From: a virus
Length of the DNA: 23,252 bases
Reading direction: 5' to 3' (one strand)
Virus record (IMG/VR): IMGVR_UViG_3300033388_002944
Span: 1-23,252 of that record
The translations under genes and the position numbers were made by a program. This document shows, piece after piece, positions 21,784 to 23,252 of the stretch (position 1 is the first letter of the stretch; each line of letters starts with the position of its first letter). Below the pieces are notes generated by a model. It made no database searches, was not told the DNA's origin, and worked only from the letters and a program-made list of their open reading frames with translations.

Positions 21784-22208
21784 AAGAACTTGAACATGAT
21801 GAACAGGTGACTGTAATCTCTTGGGCTGATTCAAATGTATCTAAATACCCTCAGTTAAGATGGCTACATGCTATTCCAAATGGAGGTCACAGGTCAAAGG
21901 CTCAAGCAGGTAAGCTCAAAGCTGAGGGGGTGAAGAGTGGTGTGGCTGATTTATGTTTACCAGTAGCTCGCAGAGGTTACAATGCTCTGTATATAGAGAT
22001 GAAGTATGTAAACAGGTTTAGAGCTACTAAAACCAAAGATACTAGACTCACTGCAGATGAGATTTACATAGTGGCTAGAAAAAATCAAAGTAAGCCTCAG
22101 GGTGAGTTTGAGAAGTTTTGTGATACAGAAAAGAACCTGTATCAGATATGTGGAAATAATGAGAGTGCTATTGCTTTGCTGCAGTGGTATTTGGAAGAGG
22201 AGAAATAG
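21780..22208 (+). CDS. VRR-NUC domain nuclease
   Basis: A 142-aa protein with the VRR-NUC core: E8-Q9 in the first helix, IPNGGHRSKAQAGKLKAEGVKSGVAD (about residues 32-57), D57, and the E73-M-K75 motif of the PD-(D/E)XK fold. This phage nuclease family acts on DNA, often branched or damaged ends. The usual downstream S-x-x-Q element appears only near 104-107 (SKPQ), after a stretch of about 28 residues rich in Lys, Arg and Thr that looks like an insertion. The start overlaps the previous stop (ATGA). It ends AIALLQWYLEE, the normal C-terminal helix. Confidence 0.88.
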   Translation: MKELEHDEQVTVISWADSNVSKYPQLRWLHAIPNGGHRSKAQAGKLKAEGVKSGVADLCLPVARRGYNALYIEMKYVNRFRATKTKDTRLTADEIYIVARKNQSKPQGEFEKFCDTEKNLYQICGNNESAIALLQWYLEEEK

Positions 22209-22210
22209 AT

Positions 22211-22525
22211 ATGAAAGTAGAATGGATAAACATCAAAGATAAAATGCCATCTAGTGGAAAGAGAGTTTTGATTGTATATAAAAATAGTCTAGGTAAAAAC
22301 AGAATTGTAATAGGTCATCATACTGAAAAATTTACAGATGAAAATTATGATATGGATGGAGAATTTTTTGAGTATGATGAAAAAAATGATATGTATTATG
22401 TTCCTAAAGGATGGTATGAAAGTTCTTATTCACATGAAGAATATTATGGGTATTGGTTAGAAAATCAAGATGTACTCTTTTGGGCTGAAGTACCAGAATC
22501 ACCACTAAGCATAAGGGATAAGTGA
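22211..22525 (+). CDS. DUF551 domain protein
   Basis: A 104-aa protein beginning VEWINIKDKMPSSGKRVLIVY, the characteristic start of DUF551 (W.....P..G..VL). It ends in VLFWAEVPESPL, the equivalent of the family's HW.PLP.PP terminus. A loop rich in acidic and aromatic residues fills the middle. The family is common in phage early regions and its function is unknown. The ATG at 22211 follows GAGGAG at the end of the previous gene. It overlaps the next start by TGATG. Confidence 0.8.
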   Translation: MKVEWINIKDKMPSSGKRVLIVYKNSLGKNRIVIGHHTEKFTDENYDMDGEFFEYDEKNDMYYVPKGWYESSYSHEEYYGYWLENQDVLFWAEVPESPLSIRDK

Positions 22526-22767
22526 TGCACAAGCGAACATGGGAAAAAGCTAATACTAAAATATGGGATGAAGATGATGAATATAGATATTTTGCTGTAT
22601 GTTTAAAATGTGGGGTAGATGAAAGCGAAGTGGTAAAGAGTACAGAAATATCAAAGCCCGCTGATGATAAAATAAAACCAAATTGTGCTTACTGCAAAAC
22701 AGATATGAAAGTTATAAGAGTTTGGAAAGGCAAATCTACAACATTTAATATTAAGAAAAATAACTAA
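22525..22767 (+). CDS. Small zinc-ribbon protein
   Basis: An 80-aa protein with CLKC (C26, C29) and CAYC (C54, C57), a four-cysteine zinc ribbon. The ATG at 22525 overlaps the preceding stop (TGATG). The N-terminus is rich in Trp, Glu and Asp, and the C-terminus is basic. Function unknown. It is the last gene before the rho-independent terminator. Confidence 0.7.
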   Translation: MHKRTWEKANTKIWDEDDEYRYFAVCLKCGVDESEVVKSTEISKPADDKIKPNCAYCKTDMKVIRVWKGKSTTFNIKKNN

Positions 22768-22785
22768 TTAAAATCTTTAAGCTTT

Positions 22786-22820
22786 AAAAAGGTGATGCCC
22801 TTGTTTTGGGTATCATTTTT
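22786..22820 (+). terminator. Rho-independent terminator
   Basis: TGATGCCC (22793-22800) pairs with GGGTATCA (22808-22815) with one G-U pair, loop TTGTTTT, followed by five T residues (22816-22820). AAAAA at 22786-22790 lies on the other side, so it could also work from the opposite strand. It closes the parA-to-zinc-ribbon operon. Confidence 0.85.
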
Positions 22821-23029
22821 CGTTTAAGGTTTGAAACTTAAACTTAAACAGATTTAAGGTTCAGAAACTCCCTCCCTCGTTAAAGTCAATAGAACTTCCA
22901 TTATGTAAACCCACACTTTTTAAAGTTGTTACCAACACTCTAGCAAATGCTTTCTTAAAGTATGGGTTTAATCTTGGTTTAATATTATCTTTGTTAAAGT
23001 GTGTGTCAATTCAATATAAAAGGAATGAT
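22821..23029. repeat. Non-coding iteron-like repeat region before the last gene
   Basis: TTAAAGT occurs four times in the same direction (22880, 22920, 22955, 22994), with spacings of 40, 35 and 39 bases. Copies 2-4 form CTTT-(2-3)-AAAG dyads. Upstream are direct copies of TTTAAGGTT (22823, 22853), with two CTTAAAC words (22837, 22843) inverted against GTTTAAG (22822). AAACCCA (22908-22914) also faces TGGGTTT (22963-22969) across the region. There is no open reading frame. It may be an operator array or replication origin. Confidence 0.6.
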
Positions 23030-23252
23030 ATGAAAGAAATGAGTTTAGTAGACTTTTTAAAAAAAGTTGGTGGTAAAGAGAGTGATATTGTTGAGTATGA
23101 TGGAAAAGAGGCTTTAAAAGCTGTTGAGAGTGATGGTGATGCACTGCAATATGTGAAAGAGCAGACTCAAGATGTTTGTTTAAAAGCTGTTGAGAGTGAT
23201 GGTTATGCACTGCAATATGTGAAAGAGCAGACTCAAGATGTTTGTTTAAAAG
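23030..23252 (+). CDS. DUF4116-like repeat protein (partial, runs off the window)
   Basis: The ATG at 23030 has AAAAGGA just upstream. After a 28-residue start (KEMSLVDFLKKVGGKESD, then IVEYDGKEA) it enters near-perfect 22-residue repeats of the form LKAVESDG-x-ALQYVKEQTQ, then DVC. This pattern matches DUF4116-type repeats, which occur in multicopy arrays of unknown function in bacteria, phages and giant viruses. Two full units and the start of a third are visible, and the frame continues beyond the end. It sits alone behind the repeat region, so it probably has its own control. Confidence 0.8.
   Translation, partial: MKEMSLVDFLKKVGGKESDIVEYDGKEALKAVESDGDALQYVKEQTQDVCLKAVESDGYALQYVKEQTQDVCLK
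23113..23252 (+). repeat. 66-base tandem DNA repeats inside the DUF4116-like gene
   Basis: Units at 23113-23178 and 23179-23244 differ at one base (G23138 versus T23204, changing Asp to Tyr), and a third begins at 23245. Since 66 is a multiple of three, copy-number change keeps the reading frame. Confidence 0.95.

Noticed and set aside
23113-23252. Repeat array at the right end as a CRISPR
   Set aside because: The repeats abut without spacers, keep an open frame and code a regular 22-residue protein repeat.

Overview
This window is a tightly packed, single-strand gene block from an AT-rich tailed phage or prophage. All supported genes lie on the + strand. Positions 83-18660 follow the order of the T7-type (podovirus) virion module: portal, Bbp19-like small protein, scaffold, major capsid protein, two head or fibre-type proteins, tail tubular proteins A and B (adaptor and nozzle), four internal or ejection proteins, then the tail fibre and its accessory protein. 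The low G+C and the style of the proteins suggest a low-G+C Gram-negative host, possibly Campylobacterota. That host guess is weak inference, because no host gene is present.

Layout: (1) 1-1018: the C-terminal end of an upstream gene, a small Gly-rich virion-type protein, and two paralogous zinc-ribbon proteins; the second carries a SAP/HeH-like tail. (2) 1011-6104: head genes. Two of the gaps here are unusually structured. The 80-base gap between portal and the Bbp19-like gene holds a perfect AT hairpin and a potential H-type pseudoknot that would bury the ribosome binding site. The 182-base capsid leader holds several hairpins. (3) 6115-17098: tail and ejection apparatus. Two large internal proteins (1031 and 955 aa) share a similar N-terminus, and the first contains a polyvalent-protein-type EIQS domain and a very acidic tract. 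(4) 17110-20499: tail fibre, accessory protein, and a lysis cassette of three small membrane proteins plus a T4-type lysozyme. (5) 20500-22767: a promoter with operator-like repeats drives a plasmid-type module: a ParA ATPase, a small basic partner that may be a ribbon-helix-helix DNA binder, a small membrane protein, an unknown protein, a VRR-NUC nuclease, a DUF551 protein and a zinc-ribbon protein, ending at a rho-independent terminator. (6) 22821-23252: a non-coding repeat region with four TTAAAGT words spaced 35-40 bases apart, then the start of a DUF4116-like repeat protein that runs off the window.

Many junctions are stop/start overlaps (ATGA, TAATG, TGATG), which suggests translational coupling. 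No terminase, polymerase, integrase, RNA polymerase or tRNA is visible here. The most notable combination is a T7-type virion module next to a ParA-type partition module and iteron-like repeats. It suggests a temperate phage kept as an extrachromosomal phage-plasmid. This is an inference, because no replication initiator or repressor is visible in the window.
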